This document shows, piece after piece, positions 17,877 through 26,023 of a DNA stretch of 60,065 nucleotides. Within the stretch, counting starts at the first letter, position 1. The number at the start of each line of letters is the position of its first letter. The stretch covers positions 1 through 60,065 of the forward strand of contig NZ_JAMQKC010000014.1 in the NCBI RefSeq assembly GCF_028416595.1. The letters run 5' to 3'. Source of the DNA: Aquibacillus salsiterrae (GTDB lineage Bacteria > Bacillota > Bacilli > Bacillales > Amphibacillaceae). Under the pieces are notes generated by a model that was given only the letters and a program-made list of their open reading frames with translations, did no database searches and was not told the DNA's origin. Position numbers and translations under genes: made by a program.

Positions 17877-18410
17877 ATGGAAAAACAATGGTATGTGGTT
17901 CACACTTATTCCGGGTATGAGAATAAGGTAAAAGCAAATTTAGAAAAAAGATTGGAAACAATGGGCATGGAAGATAAGATTTTTCGTGTACTAGTTCCTG
18001 AAGATGAGGAAACAGAAATTAAAAACGGCAAGAAGAAAACGGCCAAGAAAAAAGTGTTTCCTGGATATGTACTTGCGGAGATGGTCATGACCGATGACTC
18101 GTGGTATGTTGTTCGTAATACACCAGGAGTGACAGGCTTTGTTGGTTCAACGGGGTCTGGTTCAAAACCTACCCCTCTCTTACCAGAAGAAGTTGAAGTA
18201 ATTCTTAAGCGGATGGGGATGGATGAAACAATTACAGAGTTTGACTTTGACGTCAAAGAAAGTGTTCGTGTAACCGATGGTCCGTTTGCTAACTTCACTG
18301 GATCGATTGAATCAATAGATATGGACAAGCAAAAAGTTAAGGTGCATGTGAATATGTTTGGAAGAGAAACACCAGTAGAACTAGATTTCTCGCAGATTGA
18401 GAAGCTATAA
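17877..18410 (+). CDS. nusG: Transcription termination/antitermination factor NusG
   Basis: The 177-residue factor binds RNA polymerase and couples transcription with translation or termination; in Bacillus it also promotes pausing. The NGN domain covers about 1-110 (WYVVHTYSGYENKVKANLE, FPGYVLAEMVMTDDSWYVVRNTPGVTGFVG), and the KOW domain about 125-177 (VRVTDGPFANFTGSIESID). It is transcribed ahead of the L11-L1 genes. The start region is unusual: a hairpin separates the ribosome site from the ATG. Confidence 0.97.
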   Translation: MEKQWYVVHTYSGYENKVKANLEKRLETMGMEDKIFRVLVPEDEETEIKNGKKKTAKKKVFPGYVLAEMVMTDDSWYVVRNTPGVTGFVGSTGSGSKPTPLLPEEVEVILKRMGMDETITEFDFDVKESVRVTDGPFANFTGSIESIDMDKQKVKVHVNMFGRETPVELDFSQIEKL

Positions 18411-18549
18411 AAACCCTAAAGGTAATATAAGACGTCATAAACAGATACTACCTAATAAATTGCAAGTGTATAGTGCGTTAATCGGTGTGGTGAATAAAGC
18501 TTGTCCCACTTATTCATTACCATTTATATAAAAGGCTTTAAATACTGAC

Positions 18550-18578
18550 TTGCATTTTGTGCCGATTAATGCTAAAAT
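18550..18578 (+). promoter_or_regulatory. Promoter of rplK-rplA
   Basis: TTGCAT (18550-18555), a 17-bp spacer and TAAAAT (18573-18578) preceded by TGC, giving an extended -10. It lies about 105 bp before the rplK start. Confidence 0.75.
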
Positions 18579-18630
18579 TCTTATGTTCTTTATGCCCCGA
18601 GTATAAGGTTTAATTTTTTATATGAAATGA

Positions 18631-18659
18631 GTGGGAGGGTTTGCGCCCTATTACCACAT
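18631..18659 (+). promoter_or_regulatory. L1-binding leader motif before rplK
   Basis: GTGG (18631-18634) pairs with CCAC (18654-18657), with a purine-rich internal loop and an inner GGG/CCC helix, followed by ACAT and the rplK ribosome site. It mimics the L1 site on 23S rRNA (GTGGGAG...CCACAT), through which L1 represses its own operon in other bacteria. A second copy precedes rplA. Confidence 0.55.
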
Positions 18660-18683
18660 CACGGACTTAAGGAGGTGTGTCTC

Positions 18684-19109
18684 GTGGCTAAAAAAGTTAT
18701 TAAAGTAGTTAAATTACAAATCCCAGCAGGAAAAGCAAATCCAGCACCGCCAGTTGGACCGGCATTAGGTCAAGCGGGTGTTAACATCATGGGTTTCTGT
18801 AAGGAATTCAATGCTCGTACGCAAGATCAAGCTGGTATGATTATTCCGGTTGAAATCACGGTTTTTGAAGACCGTTCATTTACATTTATCACTAAAACTC
18901 CACCTGCTGCTGTTCTTTTGAAGAAAGCGGCTGGTATCGAAAGTGGATCAGGTGAACCAAACAGCAAAAAAGTTGCGACTTTAAAGCGTGACAAAGTAAA
19001 AGAAATTGCTGAAACAAAAATGCCTGATTTAAATGCTGCTGATGTTGAAGCTGCTATGCGTATGGTTGAAGGTACTGCGCGTAGTATGGGTATTGTCATC
19101 GAGGACTAA
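18684..19109 (+). CDS. rplK: 50S ribosomal protein L11
   Basis: The 141-residue protein of the GTPase-associated centre binds 23S rRNA near the thiostrepton site and is needed for RelA activation. The proline-rich N-terminal segment [31 protein letters not shown] is intact in pieces, and the C-terminal RNA-binding domain ends [20 protein letters not shown] 18684 follows GGAGGTG at 18671-18677 and gives the family length; an upstream in-frame extension to 18627 is untranslated leader. Confidence 0.96.
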   Translation: MAKKVIKVVKLQIPAGKANPAPPVGPALGQAGVNIMGFCKEFNARTQDQAGMIIPVEITVFEDRSFTFITKTPPAAVLLKKAAGIESGSGEPNSKKVATLKRDKVKEIAETKMPDLNAADVEAAMRMVEGTARSMGIVIED

Positions 19110-19130
19110 TCCCTTAGTAAGACAAAAGCT

Positions 19131-19173
19131 AAAGGAGGTTGCGATTATGGAGTTTTACCATTTCGCAACCTTT
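19131..19173 (+). promoter_or_regulatory. Hairpin masking a ribosome site in the rplK-rplA gap
   Basis: AGGTTGCGA (19136-19144) pairs with TCGCAACCT (19163-19171), and ATGG (19147-19150) with CCAT (19158-19161). The stem includes part of a good Shine-Dalgarno AAAGGAGG (19131-19138) and the ATG 8 nt later. A modestly T-rich tail follows, so it could also attenuate transcription. Confidence 0.45.
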
Positions 19174-19221
19174 ATTATCGTTAAGTTGTATGTAGTGGGT
19201 AGTAAGCCCGCTCGCTTTTAG
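19147..19221 (+). CDS. Putative 24-residue leader peptide between rplK and rplA
   Basis: This is an ATG-started ORF with AAAGGAGG at ideal 8-nt spacing, ending in TAG. The product begins MEFYHFATFIIVKLY and has no recognisable family. Its ribosome site and start lie inside a hairpin. It could be a regulatory upstream ORF or an accident of the hairpin sequence; coding is not established. Confidence 0.25.
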   Translation: MEFYHFATFIIVKLYVVGSKPARF

Positions 19222-19224
19222 TAA

Positions 19225-19257
19225 GTGGGAGGTATATTCCAACCGTTAAAACCACAT
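19225..19257 (+). promoter_or_regulatory. L1-binding leader motif before rplA
   Basis: GTGG (19225-19228) pairs with CCAC (19252-19255). A GGGAGG-like loop and inner GGT/ACC helix are followed by ACAT and AGGAGG. It has the same layout as the motif at 18631-18659 and is placed to let L1 control its own translation. Confidence 0.55.
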
Positions 19258-19273
19258 TTAGGAGGAAATTAAA

Positions 19274-19969
19274 ATGGCAAAGAAAACAAAAAAGCAACAA
19301 GAAGCATTAAAGCTTGTTGATCGTACAAAGGCATATGATGCTAAAGAAGCATTAGATTTAGTGAAAAAAGCAGCTACTGCAAAGTTTGATGAAACAATTG
19401 AAGCTGCATTCCGTTTAGGTGTTGACCCTAAGAAAGCTGACCAACAAATCCGTGGCGCGATGGTATTACCACATGGAACTGGCAAAACGCAAACGGTACT
19501 TGTTTTTGCTAAAGGTGATAAAGCTAAAGAAGCAGAGGCTGCAGGTGCAGATTATGTTGGTGAAGCAGACCTCATTAACAAAATTAACCAAGGTTGGTTT
19601 GACTTTGATGTAGTTGTTGCTACACCTGACATGATGGCTGAAGTTGGTAAGCTAGGCCGTGTATTAGGACCAAAAGGCTTAATGCCAAACCCCAAAACTG
19701 GTACTGTAACATTTGATGTTGAAAAGGCTATTCAAGAAATCAAAGCGGGTAAAGTAGAGTACCGTGTAGATAGACAGTCAAACATCCATGTTCCAATTGG
19801 TAAAGTTTCTTTTGATTTAGAAAAATTAGTAGAAAACTTCGAGGCGCTTGTTGAAACAATCAACAAAGTAAAGCCACAAGCTGCAAAAGGTGTTTACCTG
19901 CGTAATGTTGCTTTAGCATCAACAATGGGACCTGGTGTTAAAGTAGATACATCAACATTAGTAAAATAA
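19274..19969 (+). CDS. rplA: 50S ribosomal protein L1
   Basis: The 231-residue L1-stalk protein takes part in E-site tRNA release and is usually the translational repressor of its operon. Conserved segments include [34 protein letters not shown] and [16 protein letters not shown] precedes the ATG. Two L1-site mimics occur in this operon, one before rplK and one just before this gene. Confidence 0.97.
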   Translation: MAKKTKKQQEALKLVDRTKAYDAKEALDLVKKAATAKFDETIEAAFRLGVDPKKADQQIRGAMVLPHGTGKTQTVLVFAKGDKAKEAEAAGADYVGEADLINKINQGWFDFDVVVATPDMMAEVGKLGRVLGPKGLMPNPKTGTVTFDVEKAIQEIKAGKVEYRVDRQSNIHVPIGKVSFDLEKLVENFEALVETINKVKPQAAKGVYLRNVALASTMGPGVKVDTSTLVK

Positions 19970-19972
19970 TCG

Positions 19973-20001
19973 TTGACTTTACAAACGTAATTAGCTATAA
20001 T
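19973..20001 (+). promoter_or_regulatory. Promoter of rplJ-rplL
   Basis: TTGACT (19973-19978), a 17-bp spacer and a perfect TATAAT (19996-20001), immediately after the rplA stop. Confidence 0.85.
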
Positions 20002-20057
20002 TATCGATGTTGTTAAAGCAAGTCATTTGCTTTACTATATAAATGAATAAGTTATAC

Positions 20058-20180
20058 CGTAGACAGTAGGTGCCTAGTGCTTAATTTCCTACCGAGGTTG
20101 TCTGGTAGTAAGATAAATGACCATTATTGGTTTATCTATGACTTTCCAAGCCTTCATGTCTACATGGAGGCTTTTTATAT
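20058..20180 (+). promoter_or_regulatory. L10 leader with attenuator
   Basis: The CCGTAGACAGTAGGTGCC...CCTACCGAGGTTGTCT segment matches the known L10(L12)4-binding leader of Firmicutes. It is followed by a perfect 12-base inverted repeat, AAGCCTTCATGT/ACATGGAGGCTT (20148-20173), with T run as attenuator. Excess L10-L12 complex would favour termination before rplJ. Confidence 0.85.
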
Positions 20181-20226
20181 GACACATTTCTTCGGTATGA
20201 TGAAAAATCTAGTAGGAGGTGGAACG

Positions 20227-20727
20227 ATGTCAAAAATTATCGAGCACAAAAAACAAATTGTAACTGAAATAGCTGACAAGTTCCGCGAGAGTAAATCTAC
20301 AATCCTTGTAGATTATCGTGGACTTGACGTGGCTGAAGTAACCGAGCTTCGTACTCAGTTACGTGAAGCTGGTATTGATTTTAAAGTGTACAAGAACACA
20401 ATGTCACGCCGCGCTGCGGAAGTTGCTGAATTAGCAGATTTAAATGAGGTTCTTGTTGGACCGACTGCAATTGCTTTCAGTAATGAAGATGTTGTTGCTC
20501 CTGCAAAAATTCTTAATGAATTTGCGAAAAAGCACGAAGCACTTGAAATTAAAGGTGGCGTAATCGAAGGTAATGTTGCATCACTTGATCAAATCAAGGA
20601 GCTTGCAGACCTTCCAAACTACGAAGGCCTACTTTCTATGCTACTCAGCGTTCTTCAAGCTCCAGTACGCAATTTCGCATATGCTACAAAAGCGATTGCC
20701 GAGCAAAAAGAAGAACAAGGTGCTTAA
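20227..20727 (+). CDS. rplJ: 50S ribosomal protein L10
   Basis: The 166-residue base of the ribosomal stalk anchors L7/L12 dimers. The N-terminal rRNA-binding domain contains [19 protein letters not shown] and YKNTMSRRA, and the C-terminal helix ([22 protein letters not shown]) binds L12. ATG 20227 follows TAGGAGGTGG. The in-frame extension to 20077 runs through the L10 leader and is not coding. It is regulated by the attenuator just upstream. Confidence 0.96.
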   Translation: MSKIIEHKKQIVTEIADKFRESKSTILVDYRGLDVAEVTELRTQLREAGIDFKVYKNTMSRRAAEVAELADLNEVLVGPTAIAFSNEDVVAPAKILNEFAKKHEALEIKGGVIEGNVASLDQIKELADLPNYEGLLSMLLSVLQAPVRNFAYATKAIAEQKEEQGA

Positions 20728-20830
20728 CCAGCTTGATTTCTGTCAAACAATATAGGGTGCACAAAGAGGCGGTTTAGCCTTCCATGATAGAACGAAGAAA
20801 TTAAATAACAAAATATTAGGAGGAAATAAC

Positions 20831-21193
20831 ATGTCTAAAGAACAAATTATTGAAGCAATCAAAGAAATGACAGTTCTTGAACTTAACGATTTAGTAAAAG
20901 CAATTGAAGAAGAATTTGGTGTAACTGCTGCTGCTCCTGTAGCTGTAGCTGGTGCTGGTGGCGGAGAAGCTGCTGAAGAACAAACTGAATTTGATGTAGT
21001 ATTAACTAGTGCTGGTGCATCTAAAATTAAAGTTGTTAAAGCGGTTCGTGAAATCACTGGTCTTGGACTTAAAGACGCTAAAGATCTTGTAGATAATGCT
21101 CCTGGAGCAATTAAAGAAGGCGTTTCTAAAGACGAAGCTGAAGAAATGAAAGCAAAGCTTGAAGAAGCTGGTGCATCTGTAGAAGTGAAGTAG
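20831..21193 (+). CDS. rplL: 50S ribosomal protein L7/L12
   Basis: The 120-residue acidic stalk protein recruits translation GTPases. An N-terminal dimer domain (1-30) is followed by an Ala/Gly-rich hinge ([19 protein letters not shown]). The C-terminal domain contains [30 protein letters not shown] lies upstream. A terminator hairpin follows the stop. Confidence 0.97.
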   Translation: MSKEQIIEAIKEMTVLELNDLVKAIEEEFGVTAAAPVAVAGAGGGEAAEEQTEFDVVLTSAGASKIKVVKAVREITGLGLKDAKDLVDNAPGAIKEGVSKDEAEEMKAKLEEAGASVEVK

Positions 21194-21203
21194 TATGATA
21201 ATG

Positions 21204-21236
21204 AAGCTCGCCTTTTTGAGGCGAGCTTTGTTCTTT
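21204..21236 (+). terminator. Terminator after rplL
   Basis: AAGCTCGCCT-tttt(g)-AGGCGAGCTT is followed by TGTTCTTTT. The stem is strong and the T tract moderate. Confidence 0.8.
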
Positions 21237-21345
21237 TGAGTGAGACTACATGATACTGTGTACTTGGGACGGGGAAGGGACCTGTACCCATGCTATTCAA
21301 TAGGAATGGTTGAAAGATTAAAATTCGGGCAAGGTAGGTGCAAGT

Positions 21346-21954
21346 GTGTCGGAACAATATTTTTCAAGTGAGCCTCAGACAAAAAGTAATCCTAAGACGT
21401 GGACGTTCGAACTAAAAGGCCACCTCTACACCTTTACGAGCGATGAAGGTGTATTTTCTAAATCTGAAATAGATTTTGGCTCACGAACGTTAATCGATGA
21501 ATTCCGCGTGCCGAGTATTCCTGGTGATATACTAGACCTTGGTTGTGGATATGGTCCAATTGGTTTATCAATCGCAAAAACAAACCCAGAACGAAAGGTA
21601 GTTCTTTGCGATATTAATGAAAGAGCTGTTGCGCTTGCTAAAAAGAATGCGGAACAAAACAATATCGATAACGTAGAGATTGCGGTGAGTGATCGTCTAG
21701 AATCCTTCCAGAACCGGAAATTTGCTTCCGTTGTTACCAATCCTCCAATTCGTGCAGGAAAGAAAGTTGTACACCAACTGTTTGAAGATAGCTTCAAGGC
21801 ATTACTCCCGAATGGGGAGTTGTGGGTAGTTATCCAAAAAAAGCAGGGGGCAGCCTCTGCTCAAGACAAAATAGAATATTTGTTTAGTCATGTAGAAATA
21901 GTGAAAAGGAATAAAGGATACTTTATCCTATATGCCAGGAAAAATACCCTATAA
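21346..21954 (+). CDS. Class I SAM-dependent methyltransferase (RsmC-like, YbxB)
   Basis: The 202-residue methyltransferase is similar to the catalytic half of RsmC, a 16S rRNA guanine-N2 methylase. The SAM motif is DILDLGCGYGPIG, followed by VVLCDINERAV, and the catalytic motif is NPPIRAGK. The N-terminal duplicate domain of E. coli RsmC is missing, as in other Firmicutes. The start is GTG with AAGGTAGG upstream. It always sits between rplL and rpoB in Bacillus; the actual substrate is inferred. Confidence 0.9.
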   Translation: MSEQYFSSEPQTKSNPKTWTFELKGHLYTFTSDEGVFSKSEIDFGSRTLIDEFRVPSIPGDILDLGCGYGPIGLSIAKTNPERKVVLCDINERAVALAKKNAEQNNIDNVEIAVSDRLESFQNRKFASVVTNPPIRAGKKVVHQLFEDSFKALLPNGELWVVIQKKQGAASAQDKIEYLFSHVEIVKRNKGYFILYARKNTL

Positions 21955-21976
21955 AAGTCCGAGGTTAGAAAATAGA

Positions 21977-22005
21977 TTGACTCCAAATTCCGTTTGTGGT
22001 AGTAT
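21977..22005 (+). promoter_or_regulatory. Promoter of rpoB-rpoC
   Basis: TTGACT (21977-21982), a 17-bp spacer and TAGTAT (22000-22005) with extended TGG. It gives an RNA leader of roughly 415 nt before rpoB. Confidence 0.7.
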
Positions 22006-22009
22006 TGAA

Positions 22010-22427
22010 AAATGCCAATAGGCAAGTTTGGTTGTCAAGAGAAAATATTTCCCTAAAGATTGTATAATTTATTAATTTCTTGGAAATGATGATAAAATCG
22101 GGAAAAATATCCAACTTGATGCGGATATCATAGGTTTAAAGAAGCGACATTTGCTTCTGTTTGATTATGTTATTTTTATTAATAACATCCGTTTATTAAA
22201 GGCGGATGCAATTATAAAACTTGTGAAATAGAATAGACTTTCCTTTCTCAAGTTTGTTCGGTGTGTTTCCGGACATGATTTACACTTATTAAATTATACC
22301 TTGTCCGTTCTTATTGTCAATAAGTGTCGAATGGAAAGTGTAGATTTGTAAGTGTTTCATTATAAGCAAATCCAATCTTGGGTGATGCTTTTTCGTTTTC
22401 TTATTCTTGATTTGAGGGGTGAATCAG
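22010..22427 (+). promoter_or_regulatory. Long structured rpoB leader
   Basis: The gap has no plausible gene. Visible helices are AGAAGC/GCTTCT (22140-22157) and CATCCG/CGGATG (22186-22208), with an alternative CGGAT partner at 22122-22126. CGGACA (22270-22275) pairs with TGTCCG (22302-22307), and ACACTTATT (22282-22290) with AATAAGTGT (22319-22327). The last two interleave as in an H-type pseudoknot. No terminator with a clear T run is seen. Confidence 0.45.
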
Positions 22428-25400
22428 TTGACAGGTCAACTTGTTCAGTATGGACGACACCGCCAGCGCAGAAGTTATGCACGAATTAGTGAAGTGCTAG
22501 AATTACCGAATCTTATCGAGATTCAAACCGCTTCCTATCAATGGTTCTTAGAAGAAGGTTTGAGGGAAATGTTTCAAGACATTTCTCCGATTGAGGACTT
22601 CGCAGGAAACCTATCACTTGAATTTGTAGATTATAGTTTAGGTGAGCCGAAATATCCTGTAGACGAATCAAAAGAAAGAGATGTGACTTATAACGCTCCT
22701 CTACGTGTGAAAGTTCGTCTTCTTAACAACGAAACAGGTGAAGTGAAGGAACAAGAAGTCTTTATGGGTGACTTTCCATTAATGACTGACACGGGTACCT
22801 TTGTCATTAACGGTGCAGAACGTGTTATCGTTTCCCAACTTGTTCGGTCGCCAAGTGTCTATTTTAGTCAAAAATTCGATAAAAACGGTAAGCGCGGCTA
22901 TACAGCTACTGTAATTCCTAATCGTGGTGCGTGGCTAGAATTCGAAACAGATGCCAAAGACGTAGTTCACGTTAGGATAGATCGTACGCGTAAATTGCCA
23001 ATTACTGTCTTACTAAGAGCATTAGGTTTTGGAAATGACCAAGAAATTATTGATTTACTTGGTGAAAATGAATACTTAAAGAACACGCTTGAAAAGGATA
23101 ACACAGAAACTAGTGAAAAAGCTTTATTAGAAATATATGAACGTTTACGTCCTGGTGAACCACCAACGGTTGAAAATGCAAAAAGCTTACTAGTTTCACG
23201 TTTCTTTGATCCGAAGCGTTATGACCTTGCACATGTAGGTCGCTATAAAATGAATAAAAAACTACACATAAAAAATCGGTTGTTCAACCAAGTCCTAGCA
23301 GAACCATTAGTAGATCATGAGACCGGAGAAGTAATCGCGCAAAAAGGCGATAAACTTGACCGTCGTTTATTAGATAAAGTGTTACCTTATCTAGATTCTG
23401 AGGAAGATAGTTTTGGTGAACAATTGTTACAACCTCATGAGGGTGTATTAGAAGATCCAATCAAAATTCAATCAATTAAAATTGTAGACCCTACTGACCC
23501 AGAAGGGGAAAGAACATTAAACGTTATTGGTAATGCAAACGTAGAAGATAGTGTGAAAAACATTGCACCAGCTGATATTTTATCTGCTATTAGCTATTTC
23601 TTTAACATTCTTCACCAAGTTGGCGACACGGATGACATTGACCATTTAGGTAATCGTCGTTTGCGTTCTGTAGGTGAATTGTTGCAAAATCAATTCCGTA
23701 TTGGTCTATCTCGGATGGAGCGTGTAGTGCGTGAACGTATGTCAATCCAAGATACTTCATCGATTACACCACAACAATTAATTAATATCCGTCCAGTCAT
23801 TGCATCGATTAAAGAGTTCTTTGGTAGTTCGCAGTTATCGCAGTTCATGGACCAAACAAACCCACTTGCTGAATTGACGCATAAACGTCGTCTGTCTGCA
23901 TTAGGACCTGGTGGACTAACTCGTGAACGTGCTGGTTTTGAGGTGCGTGACGTACACTACTCGCACTATGGTCGTATGTGTCCGATTGAAACGCCAGAGG
24001 GACCGAACATTGGATTGATCAACTCGTTATCTTCCTATGCAAAAGTAAATAAGTTTGGCTTTATTGAGACGCCATATCGTCGTGTTGACCCTGAAACAGG
24101 AAAAGTAACCGATCGGTATGATTACTTGACTGCTGATGAAGAAGATAACTATGTTGTTGCTCAGGCTAACGCACGACTCGCTGAAGATGGTTCATTCGTG
24201 GACCAAGAAGTTATTGCGCGTTTCCGCGGGGAAAACACCATTGTAAGCCGTGATCGAATTGATTACATGGATGTTTCGCCAAAGCAGGTTGTATCGGCTG
24301 CGACTGCGTGTATTCCTTTCTTGGAAAACGATGACTCAAACCGTGCCTTAATGGGTGCGAACATGCAACGTCAGGCCGTTCCGCTAATGCGTCCGAAATC
24401 ACCAATTGTTGGTACTGGTATGGAATACGTATCTGGTAAAGACTCTGGTGCTGCCGTCATCAACCGTAACGAAGGTATCGTTGAGCGAGTTGAGGCAAAA
24501 GAAGTGTTGGTTCGTCGTATATCCAATGTTGATGGAAACCAAGTAAAAGGTGATTTGGATCGCTATCGTTTGCAGAAATTTATCCGTTCAAACCAAGGTA
24601 CTTGTTATAACCAACGACCAATTGTCAGTGTTGGTGATCATGTTGTGCCCGGTGAAATTTTAGCGGATGGTCCATCGATGGAAGACGGGGAATTGGCATT
24701 AGGCCAAAACGTACTTGTCGGTTTCATGACTTGGGAAGGTTACAACTATGAGGATGCAATCATCATGAGTGAACGACTTGTGAAAGATGACGTCTATACT
24801 TCAATTCATATTGAGGAATATGAATCAGAAGCTCGTGATACGAAACTCGGACCAGAAGAAATCACTAGGGACATCCCGAACGTTGGGGAAGATGCGCTTA
24901 AGAACCTTGATGAACGTGGAATTATCCGGGTTGGTGCTGAAGTTGGAGATGGAGATTTATTAGTTGGTAAAGTAACACCAAAAGGGGTTACTGAATTATC
25001 AGCAGAAGAACGCCTGCTACACGCTATTTTTGGTGAAAAGGCACGCGAAGTAAGAGATACTTCCTTACGCGTACCACATGGTGCAGGTGGTATCGTACTG
25101 GATGTTAAAATATTTAACCGTGAAGATGGCGATGAATTACCTCCTGGTGTTAATCAGTTGGTTCGTGCTTACATTGTACAAAAACGTAAAATCTCTGAAG
25201 GGGATAAGATGGCTGGTCGTCACGGTAACAAGGGTGTTATCTCAAAAATTTTACCTGAAGAGGATATGCCATTCTTACCAGATGGAACACCAATTGATAT
25301 CATGTTAAACCCATTAGGTGTACCTTCTCGGATGAATATCGGACAGGTGTTAGAGCTACACCTAGGGATGGCTGCTAGACAGTTAGGTATTCATGTTGCA

Positions 25401-25973
25401 TCCCCTGTATTTGATGGGGCACGTGAAGAAGATGTGTGGGAAACATTAGAGGAAGCTGGATTGCCTAGGGATGCTAAAACAGTCCTTTATGATGGTCGTA
25501 CAGGTGAACCGTTTGATAACCGTGTATCTGTGGGTGTAATGTACATGATTAAACTTGCGCACATGGTTGATGACAAACTTCATGCACGTTCTACTGGTCC
25601 TTATTCACTAGTTACCCAACAACCACTAGGTGGTAAAGCACAATTTGGTGGTCAACGTTTTGGAGAGATGGAGGTATGGGCACTTGAAGCATACGGTGCT
25701 GCCTATACGCTTCAAGAAATTTTAACCGTGAAATCAGATGATGTTGTTGGTCGTGTGAAAACATATGAAGCGATTGTTAAAGGTGACAATGTTCCAGAAC
25801 CAGGTATCCCTGAATCATTCAAAGTATTGATTAAGGAATTACAAAGCTTAGGTATGGATGTAAAGATGTTGTCAGGAGATCAACAAGAGATTGAACTGCG
25901 TGATGTAGATGAAGATGAAACACAGTCGGCAGATAAGTTTAATTTAGAAGTTGAAGAAAGTAACCAAATGTAA
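22428..25973 (+). CDS. rpoB: DNA-directed RNA polymerase subunit beta
   Basis: The 1181-residue beta subunit forms half of the polymerase active-site cleft. The rifampicin region [29 protein letters not shown] (in pieces) is wild type, so rifampicin sensitivity is expected. Further conserved stretches include [33 protein letters not shown] and [22 protein letters not shown] 22428 is preferred: it follows GAGGGGTGA and gives [19 protein letters not shown] as in relatives. The in-frame GTG 22419 lies in that ribosome site. It is followed by rpoC after 50 bp. Confidence 0.97.
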   Translation: MTGQLVQYGRHRQRRSYARISEVLELPNLIEIQTASYQWFLEEGLREMFQDISPIEDFAGNLSLEFVDYSLGEPKYPVDESKERDVTYNAPLRVKVRLLNNETGEVKEQEVFMGDFPLMTDTGTFVINGAERVIVSQLVRSPSVYFSQKFDKNGKRGYTATVIPNRGAWLEFETDAKDVVHVRIDRTRKLPITVLLRALGFGNDQEIIDLLGENEYLKNTLEKDNTETSEKALLEIYERLRPGEPPTVENAKSLLVSRFFDPKRYDLAHVGRYKMNKKLHIKNRLFNQVLAEPLVDHETGEVIAQKGDKLDRRLLDKVLPYLDSEEDSFGEQLLQPHEGVLEDPIKIQSIKIVDPTDPEGERTLNVIGNANVEDSVKNIAPADILSAISYFFNILHQVGDTDDIDHLGNRRLRSVGELLQNQFRIGLSRMERVVRERMSIQDTSSITPQQLINIRPVIASIKEFFGSSQLSQFMDQTNPLAELTHKRRLSALGPGGLTRERAGFEVRDVHYSHYGRMCPIETPEGPNIGLINSLSSYAKVNKFGFIETPYRRVDPETGKVTDRYDYLTADEEDNYVVAQANARLAEDGSFVDQEVIARFRGENTIVSRDRIDYMDVSPKQVVSAATACIPFLENDDSNRALMGANMQRQAVPLMRPKSPIVGTGMEYVSGKDSGAAVINRNEGIVERVEAKEVLVRRISNVDGNQVKGDLDRYRLQKFIRSNQGTCYNQRPIVSVGDHVVPGEILADGPSMEDGELALGQNVLVGFMTWEGYNYEDAIIMSERLVKDDVYTSIHIEEYESEARDTKLGPEEITRDIPNVGEDALKNLDERGIIRVGAEVGDGDLLVGKVTPKGVTELSAEERLLHAIFGEKAREVRDTSLRVPHGAGGIVLDVKIFNREDGDELPPGVNQLVRAYIVQKRKISEGDKMAGRHGNKGVISKILPEEDMPFLPDGTPIDIMLNPLGVPSRMNIGQVLELHLGMAARQLGIHVASPVFDGAREEDVWETLEEAGLPRDAKTVLYDGRTGEPFDNRVSVGVMYMIKLAHMVDDKLHARSTGPYSLVTQQPLGGKAQFGGQRFGEMEVWALEAYGAAYTLQEILTVKSDDVVGRVKTYEAIVKGDNVPEPGIPESFKVLIKELQSLGMDVKMLSGDQQEIELRDVDEDETQSADKFNLEVEESNQM

Positions 25974-26023
25974 GTGGTTCTTGCTTAGGGTAAAACCTGG
26001 AGACTAAAAGGGAGGTAGGCCCC

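Noticed and set aside
19033-19221. 62-codon frame overlapping the end of rplK
   Set aside because: Most of it is an out-of-frame shadow of rplK; only the last 24 codons have an independent ribosome site and are listed separately at low confidence.
20077-20226. N-terminal extension of L10
   Set aside because: The in-frame codons run through the L10 leader and attenuator hairpin; the ribosome site and family alignment place the start at 20227.
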